From contig NC_085114.1 in the NCBI RefSeq assembly GCF_030269925.1, forward strand, positions 11,488,001-11,552,000: a stretch of DNA of 64,000 bases. Direction: 5' to 3'. The notes beneath the pieces are model-generated. The model searched no databases, was not told the DNA's origin, and worked only from the letters and a program-made list of their open reading frames with translations. Of the stretch, positions 26,136 to 38,745 are shown one piece after another. The position numbers and the translations under genes are program-made. The DNA is from Bombyx mori. Lineage: Eukaryota > Arthropoda > Insecta > Lepidoptera > Bombycidae. Each line of letters starts with the position of its first letter. Position 1 is the first letter of the stretch.

Positions 26136-26817
26136 TTCACTACTATTTAGAGTCTCTAAATTCTGAATTAATCTCTCTCAGTTTAACTCTTTGAGCAATT
26201 TTATGTTAGCATTATTAACTTTGAATTTAAAAGAAATTGCCCTTTTCTGATTTACTTAAATAGATTTTTTTTTTATTTCTTACAAATAAATATAAACGTG
26301 AGAGCGTGCTTTGTAAGAGGCATGTGTCCAATAATATATTTAAATAAGCTGTTAATGATGAAAAATAAACATAGAGCCGTTCAAATAACTAAAGAAAAAA
26401 TATTTTTTTGAAGCTTAAAAAATATTTAAGCCCTTTTTATTCCTGAAATTTATTACTTATGTATGTCCGATTATGGGGTCTGGAAAACAAAGTAGGAGGG
26501 CCTATCTCTTATGGGATTACAGCAGAAAAAACCCGTAATAAATAAATTTTATTTTGGTAGCCATTTATTTTAGTACTTTCTTTCAAGTATAACAAGTATT
26601 AGTATCATGACGCCATTTTAGAGATAGGTACTTGTTTTTACGGTTTACTTACTTTTAATACAGTCTTCTCTAGCTGTCCTCTGCATGGCTACATAGATGG
26701 CTGACAGTTCTTGACAAACATTGTTCCATGCTTAAAAAAAAAACAAAGTCAACTATAACTGACGTTTGACAATTGCCTTTAATATTTCATTCGTAACGAT
26801 TTAATTCCCAAAGAAAA

Positions 26818-28961
26818 ATGACTTCGATTCTGCGAAGAGCTGCTATTTCTTTCTTAAAAACAAATGCGCGTGCTTCTTCGCATGCTGCTACTGCTGGTGG
26901 GCATGGAGGTAAAGTATATTTTATGGATTTTCCAAAAACTTATGTAATCAGATAACCTGTTTTTCTTATCACAGTTCCTGCAAAGTTATGTGATTTACTT
27001 TATGAAAATCCTGCTTTTATATATTAAAGGGGTCCTTCAAGCTCAAACTATGTGTATGCTTCTTAAGTTTTTTATTTCTATAACATCGCTTTTCTACCGT
27101 TCCTCAAACTGAAGTCCGTCATAGAAACCCTGTATCTGCATAATATGAAATACCTAATTGGATTAATTAGGTATGGAAATAATAAACTCAAAGGAAAACT
27201 GATGTGATGATATGATTCAGATTTGATTCAAAAATCCATCATACAGTACGAGTATAATATTGATACAAAAAATGACATATCCTGATTTTAGGGGTAGGAA
27301 GGCCTATACATATATAAATTGAGACCTGCACTACAGTAATTAAGACAAGTGGTGGCACACTGTTAACTTTGGGCCTCACTAACCATTTCACTGTTTTATG
27401 AGCCAGGTGCCATTGCAGACAAAAAAAAGGATTTATCTATGTCTTAAAAATCAAATTACTAGGACACAAGAATAAAATAACCAGATAAATGCACAGTCAA
27501 TTAGTTATCTTATCATCAATATTATCATGTTTTATTAGATTCCACCACAGAAATGAAACTACCCCTTTACTCTCTCTTTCTTTTCTTTGTGTCCACTAAT
27601 GTTGAGGTCTTTTAATATGCATTATATTTCCTTAGTTCTCTTGTCTTTCGCATCCAGTCCTTACCAGCTATTGACCAGGTTGTCGCTTCATCTGCCCGTG
27701 TTACGATGGCCAGTACAAGGTCTCCACTCCAGTAATTTTGTGCCCTTCCAAATGTCAGTGCGACGCCATATGTGGCCGGCCTACTTCCAAATTCTAATGA
27801 AACTGCCAATTCTCAGAAAAAAGTTCTCATATCAAGTCAACTGACAACTTAATTCTAAATAATTACAACAAGTGCTGTTTCAGAATTATTTAAATATTGA
27901 TTTGCTGTTGATCCATACATCTATTGTTCTTTTATTATCATTCTTCTTCAATCCTGATCCATCATAATTTTGTGCATCTTCATGCTGTTGCAAAATATGT
28001 ATCTCTACATAATCAATGAATGCTGAAGAATGTTAAATTTAGTGCTGCCTCTTTTCTTAATTTATTACTTTATCAAAGTAGTTTATCAGTTGGATCAATA
28101 TTAATTTGTTTGTTTACAAATTCATATTTTTTTTAAAATCCTTCATAATCTAGTGCAAGTAATTTGACAAAATATAAAGTAAACTTTAGTTTTAGATTAT
28201 TTATTAGAAATACACCATGTTATCTCAATAGATTAATATAGATTTAAAATTAACAATATGTTTGTTGGTCACAGGTGGCTACATATTATGGAAAAGGATG
28301 TCCTTCTTCGTTGCATTCCCAGCTATTGCTCTCGGAATGCTAAATGCCTACTTAGCTCACCAAGAGGAACACCATGAACGTCCGCCATTTGTACCTTATG
28401 AATACATGCGCATTCGTACAAAGGTAAATAAATAAAAAATTCTTCAAATATGGCGGGGCTACATTGTGGACTAAGAATATGACATAAACTTTTTGTTCAT
28501 CTTATTGTTACTATAATTAAACAGAAAGAAAGGTAATAGCTTTATAAAGCAAAGAAATAATGAAACTAATACAGTAGAGCTTATTAGTGAATTTTGTTTT
28601 AATTTTCTTAAAACAATATTCAAAGTCAATGACTTCATTGAATGAAAAGAGAAAATAGGAAACTCTTCATTAAACATAAACAAAAAACAAATTCTTCGTT
28701 TCTGCTCAAAGCAATCTCTTCCAGGCAACAGTAATTAATAGATCTTTCATTAAAACTATTATATTCTATGAATGTTTTACATTGTAATTTACCAAGGGCT
28801 ACATAGAAATATATTTATTTTTTACTACATATTAATAATGTATATATTATACTAATAACCTTTTACGTTTTCAGCGTTTCCCATGGGGTGATGGACAGAA
28901 GTCCCTTTTCCACAACCCTCATGTGAATGCCCTTCCCAGCGGTTATGAAGATGACCACTAA
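26818..28961 (+). CDS. COX6A: Cytochrome c oxidase subunit 6A, mitochondrial
   Basis: Complete gene of 108 aa in three exons: 26818-26908, 28275-28423 and 28875-28961 (TAA). Phases match at both junctions (1 and 0). It is a nuclear-encoded accessory subunit of respiratory complex IV in the mitochondrial inner membrane; the Drosophila homologue is levy. Residues 1-25 ([20 protein letters not shown]) are rich in Arg/Ser/Ala without acids, as expected of a mitochondrial presequence. A Gly/His-rich joint is followed by the single membrane segment around residues 35-55 ([20 protein letters not shown]), then by family hallmarks [20 protein letters not shown] and the C-terminal [13 protein letters not shown]. 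Length fits the family. The ATG has an A-rich context (aaaaATG). The stop is only 634 bp before the ATG of SCFD2 on the same strand. Confidence 0.95.
27612..27809 (-). repeat. Possible decayed LINE fragment in COX6A intron 1
   Basis: The - frame includes [20 protein letters not shown] and [11 protein letters not shown], loosely recalling RTE polymerase tails, with frameshifts. Weak. Confidence 0.25.
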
Positions 28962-29091
28962 ATTACAATAATTTTGTTTTAGAAAGTTAGTCTGCAAAAC
29001 ATTCATATATTTTAAGTTATTAAAAGTTAAAAAAATAGCAATTTTTTTTCTACGTTTTATTGGATTAAAATTTCACTTTGTTATTCACTAT

Positions 29092-29097
29092 AATAAA
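29092..29097 (+). promoter_or_regulatory. Candidate poly(A) signal of COX6A
   Basis: AATAAA lies 130 bp after the COX6A stop and is the first clear one downstream. Confidence 0.5.
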
Positions 29098-29595
29098 TAA
29101 AAATGTCACATTCTTTTTAAACATAACATGTAATTAAGATGAAGTAGTAATAAAATATGTGGGAAAATAAAAGTTGTGTCGATTTGATTTCAGTAGAACT
29201 GTGAATGTGCAGGATCAATCATTTTGTTTCTGCCGCGAAATATAAATGAGCTTAGTTTGAAAGGCAAGACGTATTGAATACGCATAAAATTTCTAACGTA
29301 TGTCACAAATGGAACACATATTTCGTGTTATCACCTTATAATAACTCACTAATTTTGCTTCTCGCACAGTATCTTTTTTTTCGCTACAAAATATTTGTTT
29401 ATAATTTTTTTGGCTGTATGGGCTGTATTACCTTTTGCCCTCAATACATGAAATAAAAAATTGCAAAAACCAAAAAATTAATGCAAATTTGTAAATTTTA
29501 CCTCAAATGAGGGGGCATTCTAAATTTTATAGCTATTATTAAACCCATTAAATCGTAGTAATTAATCAAATAAATAAGTGGCTAATTGTTTCAAA

Positions 29596-32500
29596 ATGTC
29601 CGATTCATCTGTAAAAGAATTCTGTAAGACTTGGTGGGCCGAAGTTTACAACAGAATTATTGGTGCTGTTGTCTTCTTGGATGATGCTAGTTCCGAATGT
29701 CTTCATTGGGATGGGGGCCTTTTCAACCTGCTCGAAGGAGGTGCTGTTGCAGTTAAAAGTTTATCTCCATTTGAGGTTAATTTACAACAATGTACAATAT
29801 GTTTTTATTTTTAATGATTAGTCTTTTGTTTATGATATAAGTAAGCAGCAGCTTAGCTGTATGTACTTCTGGAATTTTTGACATCCATGGTTGACGATGA
29901 CTACTAACCATCAAACCTTCCAAGGCAAAAATTATTGTATCCACCTGAGAGGATCTTAGTCATAAGTATATAACAACTATAAGTGAGGAAGATAACATTT
30001 GGAAAATGTAGTTTTTTTTCCTACCTAAGCTGATAGTCTTGAGAGGCTTATTCAGAGTAACTTTAACTAGTAGGTGAGCTCAGCGGGCTGTGTCTGTGGG
30101 TTAATTTACTCATTGAGCCCTTCGTCGCAAGCGACGGGTTCGACGAAAATGATGACTGGGAAAATGTAGACATAACTAGGATGCTATATGAAATTTATAT
30201 TTAATTAGTTGTTAAAATTTATTTAAAGTAAATCTAGTTCAGATGAATACACTAATGATTATTAGTACAATTATTAATGGATTGATGACTTGTCCAATGT
30301 GTGCTTAAATGTGTGAACAGTTAAAGTGTAATAATGTTTAACAATTAATTAAACAAATATTATTATATTATTTACATTAAATTTAAAAATGCAGGAAAAT
30401 TTTGAATTTTTCTGCACTTTTGGAATTTAAAACCTGATTTGGTTCCATTTATGATTGTCTAAAATTTGGATTCACAGTGTGCGACAAAAGATCAAAGGAA
30501 AGGAGTATTCATAACCCAGACTACTTCCACACAACTACGTACAATACAAGACATTATCAAACACAGTGATTTCTCACATTGTACACTGATATCATGTGTC
30601 AGTTTGGATGTTGTATACTTGGAGCTCCATGAAGGTAAAGATGTGAGTGATGTCATCACTGCTGGAAGAGGGCCTGCGGAGGCTACTAAGATGCTGGAGG
30701 ATATGATGGTTCAGTGGATCGGAAGAAGTGTGAGTAGCCTTTTATTCTGGATTATTTAAATGAACTACTAAGACTTTGTATGTATTTGAACATTTTTCAT
30801 TTGCTCGGATTATTATTAGCCATGCTTACATGTTGAATAAAACCTATCAATGTGTTTGACTGTATAGAAAAATGAGTTGACAAAAAACAAAATCGACCTA
30901 TCTGTGCCTTTGCCTATTTATACATAGATTTGTACCCACAGTTGCATAAATGTTTTGTTTTTATTTTTATTATAATTGAAATCTCAAAATATTAAGTGTA
31001 ATAAAATGACTTTTACAGCCATGTGCCGTCCAAGTAGTGCACATACCGATCTTCACAATTTCTCCAACAAATGTAGTATTTCTGACTCCACCATTTCATG
31101 CCATGTTCCCTCTCTATGATGGTAGACTGACACCGGAGACAACTTCAGTAGATCTATATACTTTAAAGAGTGAGGAAAGATCTCAGATAAGAAGATTAGC
31201 CAGTTGTCTTAATAGCATGTTTGAATCAATGAACTTAAAAGAGGATGTCTATTACATGGGAACCTATAGCTCTTTATTAGCTGGTGTACTAGAAAATTCA
31301 CCTGTTTGTCTGTCAAGAAGAAAGGTATTTATGAGATTTCATTGTCTTCATATTATGTATTTTATTTATTTATTACAATTTATACAAATATTTATTGCTC
31401 AGGTGGGTGGACGAGCTCACAGCCCACCTAGTCTTAAGTGGTTACTGCAGCCCATAGACATCTACAACGTAAATGCGCCATCCACTTTGACATAAGAGTT
31501 CTAAGGTCTTAGAATAGTTACAACGGCTGCTGCACCCTTCAAACCGAAACGTATTACTGCTTCACAGTGGAAACAGGCAGGGTAGTGGTACCAACCCATG
31601 CGGACTCATAAGAGGTCCTACTGCCAGTAATAATAATGATCTTAATAAATGTATAAATAATGTTATTTCAGATGACCAACATTCTTTTTGATATTGAATA
31701 AAAAAACAGTACAATTGCTTTATTCCAGAATTGCACGAATCCTGCGTCATTAATAATAGTGGACCGAACCTTAGATCTCTGCAGTGTGACAAGTCATTCT
31801 ATGGAATCTGTTCTGGACAAAGTGTTGGCAGTTTTACCAAAGTTCCCAGGGCATTCGAATGAAGTTGCCGTTGATATGTCTCCGCTTTGTGAAGCTAATG
31901 TGTAAGAATAAACTAAAATCTCAATATATACAAATAAATTAGGATATCCAGCACTGTGATTGGTTAGAAATACCTGCCGCCATCTTAAGTCAAATATTTT
32001 GCTTTATATGAAATTTATATCACATATAAATGTTTAGATTTTATTTAGTAATTGTGATGCAAGACTAAACATATCTTAGGTGGATAATTAGTAAAAAGGA
32101 TGCACAGTGCACCTTGAGAATAACTTTTAGATGAGGTGACAAGCAAAATGTCACGCTTATGCAATGTCATGTTACAATGAGTGAGTGAATAAGAGAAAGA
32201 TTATTATCGAAAATAAGATGTGATGATGTAAACAAGCAGACAGAAATTGTAGTTAGCAGTAATACTTTTAGTATTCTTTTGCTCTAAATAGACAGAGGAG
32301 ATCATGGCAAACTGTCTATTATATAATGCTGGAGCTTGCAGACATCATAATGAGAGTCCTACCTTGAAACATGGGGTTCAAGTTTCATTGTCTAGCATAA
32401 ACATTGTTCAAAACGGAGATCTTGTTTGCGATACCTGCGAGTTTAGTTTGTGGCCCTTAATATGTGCTAATGTGTGCTCCTGTAGTACATTTAATCTTAG

Positions 32501-35500
32501 TTGATGATGACTTTGTTTTTTTTTTTTATTGCTTAGATGTGTGGACGAGCTCACAGCCCACCTGGGGTTAAGTGGTTACTGGAGCCCATAGACATCTACA
32601 ACGTAAATGCGCCACCCACCTTGAGATATAAGTTCTAAGGTCTTAGTATAGTTACAACGACTGCCCCACCCTTCGAACCGAAACGCATTACTGCTTCACG
32701 GCGGAAATAGGCGGGGTGGTGGTACCTACCCGTGCGGACTCCCAAGAGGTCCTACCACCAGTGAAAAAACTAACAATAATTGTATATCAGTATTACTATT
32801 AACATTGGAACCTCTGGGTCTGCGGAGGGACTTTGGATGCCTCTGTATTTTGTACCGTGTGTTCCATGGGGAGTGCTCTGAGGAATTTTTTGAGATGATC
32901 CCCTCATATCCTTTTTATCGGGAGGTGCGATCCCGTCATCGGAGCAGAGTTCATCCATATTATCTGGAACCGCTGCGTTCATCGACAGTGCGTTTCCAAA
33001 GGTCTTTTTTTGCCAAATACCATCCGGCTATGGAATGAGCTCTGCTCCACGGTGTTTCCCGAGCGCTATGACAGTTCCTTCTTCAAAAGAGGCTTGTGGA
33101 GAGTATTAAGCGGTTGGCAGCAGCTTGACTCTGCCCCTGGCATTGCTGAAGTCCATAGGCGACGGTACCCACTCACCATCAGGTGGGACGTAAGCACGTA
33201 TTACTACGATGGGCAATAAAAAAAAACATTAATATGGATAATCCAAAGTACATTATTAAATGTTACGTATATTAAATGATAATAAATGTGTTTTTATACC
33301 ATCGATATATTATTTTAGAATCACCCATCCAGATGACCTACAACTAAGCCCGGGCTGTCTCTACCACGCGAACGATGATATATGCACACAAACCTTTGAA
33401 CACATGCTAAACAAGTCTCAAAAGGAAGTGATGTTTGATTTATACAATAAATTGTCAAAGTTGGACGTACAGCGGTCACCGAGTCCCAAGACTCTGCTCA
33501 GGGTTACTCCACAGAGCGTCGACAAGATCGTTACGGCGGCTAAAGGTAATTTTCATTTTATATGTTAGGATATACAAAGAAAACGTGTTAAAAAATAATA
33601 GTTTAAAAAAACTAACAAAATACGCTTTTATAGAAAATCCAACTATAAAAGAGAAAAATAATTTTAATAAATTTGATTTAAAAATAGTGTAAGAAAAAAT
33701 GATTTTATTGTAAAAAAGCGTATTTTGTTAGTTTTTTTAAACTATTATTTATTTTTCATTTTTTAGTTGAATAATATTTTTTTTCAATTTTTTGTTTATC
33801 AATATTTTTTTAGTATTGAATTATCATCGGTCCTTAATAAGTAAACCAAATTTCGAGTTAATCCGACGTTTTCAAGGTGTTCAAAATCATGTTCCGTTCA
33901 GATTCCGTTACAGACTGGTGGTAGGACCTCTTGTGAGTCCGCACGGGTAGGTACCACCACCCTGCCTTCTTCTGCCGTGAAGCAGTAATGCGTTTCGGTT
34001 TGAAGGGTGGGGCAGTCGTTGTAACTATACTAAGACCTTAGAACTTATATCTCAAGGTGGGTGGCGCATTTACATTGTAAATGTCTATGGGCTCCAGTAA
34101 CCACTTAACCCCAGGTGGGCTGTGAGCTCGTCCAACCAACTAAGCAATAAAAAAAAAGGCATACACACGTCTGAAGCTAATAAAAGCGTATTAAAAATTA
34201 TAAAACTCATTACAGGGAATTATGACGTAATAAGCAATCATCTAGGCATACTACAGCTGGCATTAGCCGTCGTACAAACGTTGAAGTCGCCGAGACGAGC
34301 TCAATTGGAACTCCTGGCGAGCTTAGAGAAACAGGTCCTTCAGAATTTGGGTGCCAGCCGAGACTCCACTAGTGTTTTGCAACAGGTGCGTTGTTAGTAC
34401 TTACTTCAAACGGGCAGCTGAGTTGATGGTTTTCCAGGTGCCATAAGGTTCGCAGAGCATAGATACTACTATATAAAGCTCATAATTTTAGCTTGAAGAT
34501 TCAATAATAACAATTTAAGTAGGTCTACAAATAATGACTGTTTAGTAATTTTTTACAAACCTGTACTACAGTATAGTTTTGTAAACTGAAAAGGAAACTA
34601 TTCAGTACTAGTAGATAAGTTAAGTGTTAACCGATTTTTGGTAGCTATTGTGAAGTTTGAATAAAAATCATTAACTAAAAGAATTCTGGGAACAGACACA
34701 AATAAGTTTTGAAAGTTTTTATTTATTTTACCTTCTTTCAAAATATTTTCAGATGAGTACATTAATAAAATCCCGTAAAGAACGCAATTTGCCTTTGGAT
34801 AATCTGCTCGCGTTAATCATTCACATATACTCTCTCGGCGGTACTGAAGTCACATTCTCAAAAACTCATGAACAGGATCTAATTGAGGCTCTCAGTGTTG
34901 CCATGTTCGAAGATCACAAAAGCTTATTTCCTCAAGTTGAAGGGCATATAGTAACACCGGAGGAATGTGATGAGATTTCTCAAAAAACATTGAAGCGACT
35001 AAAGGAAATAGCATTGATGAGGAAAAATTTGCAGAAGTATGTTTTTTTTTTAATATTCTTTCAATATGCAAACATTTGTTTAATAGTTGTTTTTTTTTCA
35101 CTCATTGTATTAGAAGAAAATCTTCTGGGTCAGTTTCTACAAAATAAAGCAGGCACATATTAAATCTTAATAAAAAAAAAACAGCAATGCATTTAGATTT
35201 GTTAAGCAAACCCATAGATGTGTCTCTTCAAACTGTAATGCATGAAAATTTCCGACAGAAATGGAAATGTTAATAATTAAAACTACTTTCGAGGTTTACT
35301 TAACCTTTACTAGCGACCCGCCCTCGCTTTGCTTCGGAAACTGTAATTTATTATTGATTTCTCCACTATTTAATGGATGTTATTATACATATAAATCTTC
35401 CTCTTCAATCACTCTATCTATTAAAAAAAACCGTATCAAAATCCGTTGCGTAGTTTCAAAGATTTAAGCATACATAGGGACAGACAGATATAGGGACAGA

Positions 35501-37082
35501 GAAAGCGACTTTGTTTTATACTGTGTAGTGATTAGAAAGCATAGTGTTACCTATTCATCCGACCTCATCATATAGTTAACCACTTGTATTCTAAATACAA
35601 TTACGTTTCTAAATACACAGATACAACTCGTTAATAAAGACAAGCGAGACAGGAATCGGGCACGAATACCGCGGCCTGTTACTGCAGCTAGTCGATGACC
35701 TCGTGGACACGGATAGACCAGAACTAACAGACCTGCGACACAGAAATGAGGGTATCAAAGATTTGCTGAGAAGCGGCTTGAAGTGAGTATAGTTTTAATG
35801 TATATGGGGCTCTCGTGCGAAGTGTAACAAAAATCATTGGAATAACAATTACAGTAAAAGCTTTTAATTTGAATACAGAAACCGTGAATATGGAATGTTA
35901 ATGGGGCTCACACGTCATTTCGGATCCTCCCGATTCACTATCGCTGCTTTTAGGTACCACAAGCATCGGTCACCGTTCTCGTCGAACCCGTCGCTTGCGA
36001 TGAAGGGCTTGGCGAGAAATTGACCCACAGACACAGGCACAGCCCACTGAGTTTATTACCGGGTCTTCTCAGTGGGTCGCGATTACGCTCCGGTTGTAAA
36101 TTCTGCGACGCGCTGCTCTTGCTAGGGCTAGTGTGTCCTCTGGTTAGAGCCCCGTGAGCTCACCTACTCGTTCGGTGAATCTATTATGACGCCTCGACGT
36201 CACTAAAATAGGTAGGAAAAAGACGGGCTCTTACCAAAAGACGGAATCTCATGTGGCCACATTTAAAAGTATACAATATACTCTAGGCATAATTGTATTA
36301 AGGTCTATTTTACTTTTTTACTAGTACTACTTTTTTATTATTATTATTATAACGAGACACTTTGGTATTAGGGACATTAGGGTTAATTTTGTTGGAAATT
36401 AGATGTATTATCACATCCCAAGGAATACGTCGAATTACAAGTCACCCTGTATACATAAACATATTGTGTTTTAAAAAATGAAGACAAGTATTCGTGATAT
36501 GTAACCTAACATGACAAAAGTAAACTTAAATAATTATCTTTTTACATAAGTAGATTAAGTATTAGAAAGGTGTTGATGAATAGTCTTCACGGCTTGCCTA
36601 GTTGTTGGTAGTGACAGGATGTCCATAGAGACAACACGCTCCCCACTTTGAGATGTAAAATCTGAATGGTCAAGGGTGGTGTCGCATTTACGCTATAGAT
36701 GTCTATGGGTTCCAGTAACCAGGTGGGTTGTGAGCTCGTTCACCATCTAATCAATAAAAAAAAATGTTGTACTTCTGTTCCGCCTTTTAGTCACCAATTA
36801 ATAGAACAAACGGCGGTAGAATATAAATCAAGAAGATCGTCATAAAATTTAACATTATATTTAATTGGTTTCAGCATCTTGACAAGCAAGAAATCTCGCA
36901 CTTTGAAACATCCACTCGAGAGTCCCACTGTGATTTTGTTTGTGATTGGAGGCGTGACCGCTGAGGAATGCAAGCGTCTGCACCGCAGCGTCATCACGAG
37001 CGGCGTCGACAACGCCGTGCTCATCGGGGCCACTAAGTTCGTAACGCCGGTCGAAGCTATGAAAGATGTTTTGCTTTTATAG
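29596..37082 (+). CDS. SCFD2: Sec1 family domain-containing protein 2 (SM protein)
   Basis: Complete 653-aa protein from nine exons: 29596-29775, 30478-30729, 31019-31324, 31729-31901, 33319-33545, 34216-34385, 34753-35036, 35621-35782 and 36875-37082 (TAG). All GT-AG sites agree in phase. The start MSDSSVKEFCKTWW with WDGGLFNLLEGGAVAVKSL, then VFLTPPFHAMFPLYDGRLTP, SLIIVDRTLDLCSVTSHSM, TLLRVTPQSVDKI and the end PTVILFVIGGVTAEECKRL are typical of the Sec1/Munc18 fold and of the SCFD2 branch rather than Sly1, Vps33 or Vps45. Human SCFD2 is slightly longer (about 680 aa). SM proteins bind SNAREs in vesicle fusion; SCFD2 itself is little studied. ATG 29596 has context tcaaaATG; an in-frame GTG 18 bp upstream is not a plausible start. 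Introns 1, 3, 4, 5, 7 and 8 each hold a transposable-element copy; introns 2 and 6 look free. Confidence 0.92.
30012..30165 (-). mobile_element. Internally deleted family B copy in SCFD2 intron 1
   Basis: 'tttcctacctaagctgatag' joins early to 'ggctgtgtctgtgggttaat'. About 200 bp is missing. Confidence 0.65.
31391..31628 (-). repeat. Bm1 SINE in SCFD2 intron 3
   Basis: 'tttattgctcaggtgggtgg' to 'cctactgccagt', antisense to the gene. Confidence 0.82.
32514..32762 (-). repeat. Bm1 SINE in SCFD2 intron 4
   Basis: Poly(T), 'attgcttagatgtgtggacg', to 'ggtcctaccaccagt'. Antisense to the gene and close to consensus. Confidence 0.85.
32811..33229 (+). mobile_element. CR1/jockey-type LINE 3' end in SCFD2 intron 4
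   Basis: Codes FHGECSEEFFEMIP, then a frameshift and [18 protein letters not shown]. Ends 'gatgggcaataaaaaaaaa'. Same strand as the gene. Confidence 0.78.
33590..34190 (+). mobile_element. Foldback AT-rich repeat, copy A, fills SCFD2 intron 5
   Basis: Begins 'aataatagtttaaaaaaact' and 'aacaaaatacgctttta'; an inverted match lies at about 33713-33752. Passes 'tttcgagttaatccgacgtt' and ends 'ctgaagctaataaaagcgta'. Interrupted by the Bm1 at 33915. Class unknown. Confidence 0.6.
33915..34158 (+). repeat. Bm1 SINE nested in a foldback repeat, SCFD2 intron 5
   Basis: 'ctggtggtaggacctcttgt' to 'ctaagcaataaaaaaaaa'. It splits the older repeat that makes up most of this intron. Confidence 0.85.
35310..35531 (-). 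mobile_element. Non-autonomous Helitron, family H2, in SCFD2 intron 7
   Basis: Same ends and body as the copy at 12009 (A^TCACTACACAGTATAAAA ... GGGTCGCTAG^T). 222 bp. Confidence 0.75.
35893..36222 (+). mobile_element. Family B retroposon in SCFD2 intron 8
   Basis: From 'tcatttcggatcctcccgat' to 'aaataggtaggaaaaa', in the gene's sense direction. Confidence 0.65.
36600..36764 (+). repeat. Bm1 SINE 3' fragment in SCFD2 intron 8
   Basis: Partial, with internal deletions. Ends 'accatctaatcaataaaaaa'. Confidence 0.65.
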
Positions 37083-37114
37083 CGGCTAATTACTTAAATA
37101 TTGATCCATTAACT

Positions 37115-37399
37115 GTGCTTTTAGGCACCACAAGCACCGGTCACCGTCCTCGTCGAACCCGTCGTTTGCGACGAAGGGCTCGACGAGCGAATTAACCCAT
37201 ACACACAGCCCACTGAGTTTCTCGCCGGATCTTCTCAGTGGGTCGTGTTTCCGATCCGTTGGTAGATTCTGCGAAGCACTGCTCTTGCTAGGGTCAGTGT
37301 TACCAACACTCCGGTTTGAGCCTCGTGAGCTCACCTACTAGTTAAGATTACGCTGATATAGCCTCTCAAGGCTATCAGCTTAGGTCGGAAAAAAAAAAC
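37115..37399 (+). mobile_element. Family B retroposon 33 bp after the SCFD2 stop
   Basis: From 'gtgcttttaggcaccacaag' to 'atcagcttaggtcggaaaaa', same strand as SCFD2. It may form part of its 3' UTR. Confidence 0.7.
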
Positions 37400-37501
37400 T
37401 TAAATGTTGTTAACAGCGACATCTACCGTCGAATAGAATAATTTTTACGAAATTATTTGAAACTATTGGCTTTAGCCGAGTGTGATCACAAAGCTTACCT
37501 G

Positions 37502-37951
37502 TTTTTTTTTTAAATTGCTTAGATGGGTGTATGAGCTCACAGCCCACCTGGTGTTAAGTGGTTACTGGATCCTATAGACATCTACAACGTAAATGCGCCA
37601 CCCACCTTGAGATATAAGTTCTAAGGTCTCCAGTATAGTTAAAACGGCTGCCCCACCCTTCAAACCGAAACACATTACTGCTTCACGGCAGAAATAGGCA
37701 GGGTGGTGGTACCTACCCGTGCGGATTTACAAGAGGTCCTAGCACCAGTAATTATGCAAATTATAATTTTGCGGGTTTAATTTTTATTATACGATGCTAT
37801 TCCTTCGCTGTGGAAGTGAATCGTGAACAATTGTTAAGTATGTATTTCATTACAAAAACGGTACCCTGCGGCCTCGCCTTCGGGATTCAAACTCCGGTGT
37901 ATCGCTAGATACTAATGCACCGGATGTCTTATCCTTTAGGCTACGACGACT
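37502..37951 (-). repeat. Full-length Bm1 SINE downstream of SCFD2
   Basis: Reverse-oriented copy of about 450 bp. The poly(T) face (tail) is at 37502 and the tRNA-like head with 'ctacgacgac' is at about 37950. It lies 0.4 kb after the SCFD2 stop. Confidence 0.88.
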
Positions 37952-38102
37952 TAAAATTAATGTTAATTAATTATAGGAGTGCAATAGAGAATATTTGCTC
38001 CTAGTTTAACTTGTTTATAAATCTAGATGCATGGGCGATGTCATAGTCCACATTATGTTTTTTCATTGTCCTTGTAGACAGATGAACATTTGGCCTATGG
38101 CG

Positions 38103-38518
38103 TTTTTTTTTATTTTATTTTTTATTGCCTTTGTACGCAAACGAGCATACGGCCCATCTGATGGTGAGTGGTTACTGTCGCCCATGGACTTCAGCAATGC
38201 CAGGGGCAGAGCCAAGCCGCTGCCTACCGCTTAATACTCTCCACAAGCCTCGTTTGACGAAGGACATGTCATAGCGCTCGGGAAACACCGTGGAGGGGAG
38301 CTCATTCCATAGCCGGGTGGTACGTGGCAAAAAAGATCTCTGGAAACGCACTGTCGATGACCGCAGTGACTCCAGATAGCATGGATGAACTCTTCTCCGG
38401 TGGCGGGCGGTGCGATGGTAAAAACGAGATGCCGGTATCATCTCGAACAATTCCTCAGAGCACTCCCCATGGAACATATGGTACAAAATACAGAGGGAAC
38501 GGAAGTCCCTCCTGTTAA
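38103..38518 (-). mobile_element. CR1/jockey-type LINE 3' end
   Basis: Intact C-terminal frame on - (FHGECSEELFEMIP ... [16 protein letters not shown]). Close to the copy at 2752. Confidence 0.8.
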
Positions 38519-38529
38519 AGGCGTGCTGT

Positions 38530-38745
38530 TACCATCCCTCGTGTCCGCCAATAATGCCAGGGGCATAACCAAATCGCTGCTTACCGCTGAGTACTCTGAA
38601 AACTAGGTTCGAAGAAAAACATGTCACAGCACTCGGGTAACACAAAGTTAATTTCGAAGTTCAGACGGTGTATTGTAGAAAAGATTTCTGGAAACCCACT
38701 GTGGGTGAGCGCAGTGGCTATATGTAGTATGAGTGAACTCTGATT
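38530..38745 (-). mobile_element. Older, diverged copy of the same LINE 3' end
   Basis: 'ataatgccaggggcataacc', 'gtcacagcactcgggtaaca' and 'gagcgcagtggc' follow the element a second time, directly behind the first copy. Confidence 0.6.

Larger units (their letters stand above)
24764..26817. other. Intergenic, kinase gene to COX6A
   Basis: AT-rich. Apart from two short LINE 3' ends, nothing recognised. The last 100 bp before the COX6A ATG should contain its promoter; no TATA box stands out. Confidence 0.5.
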
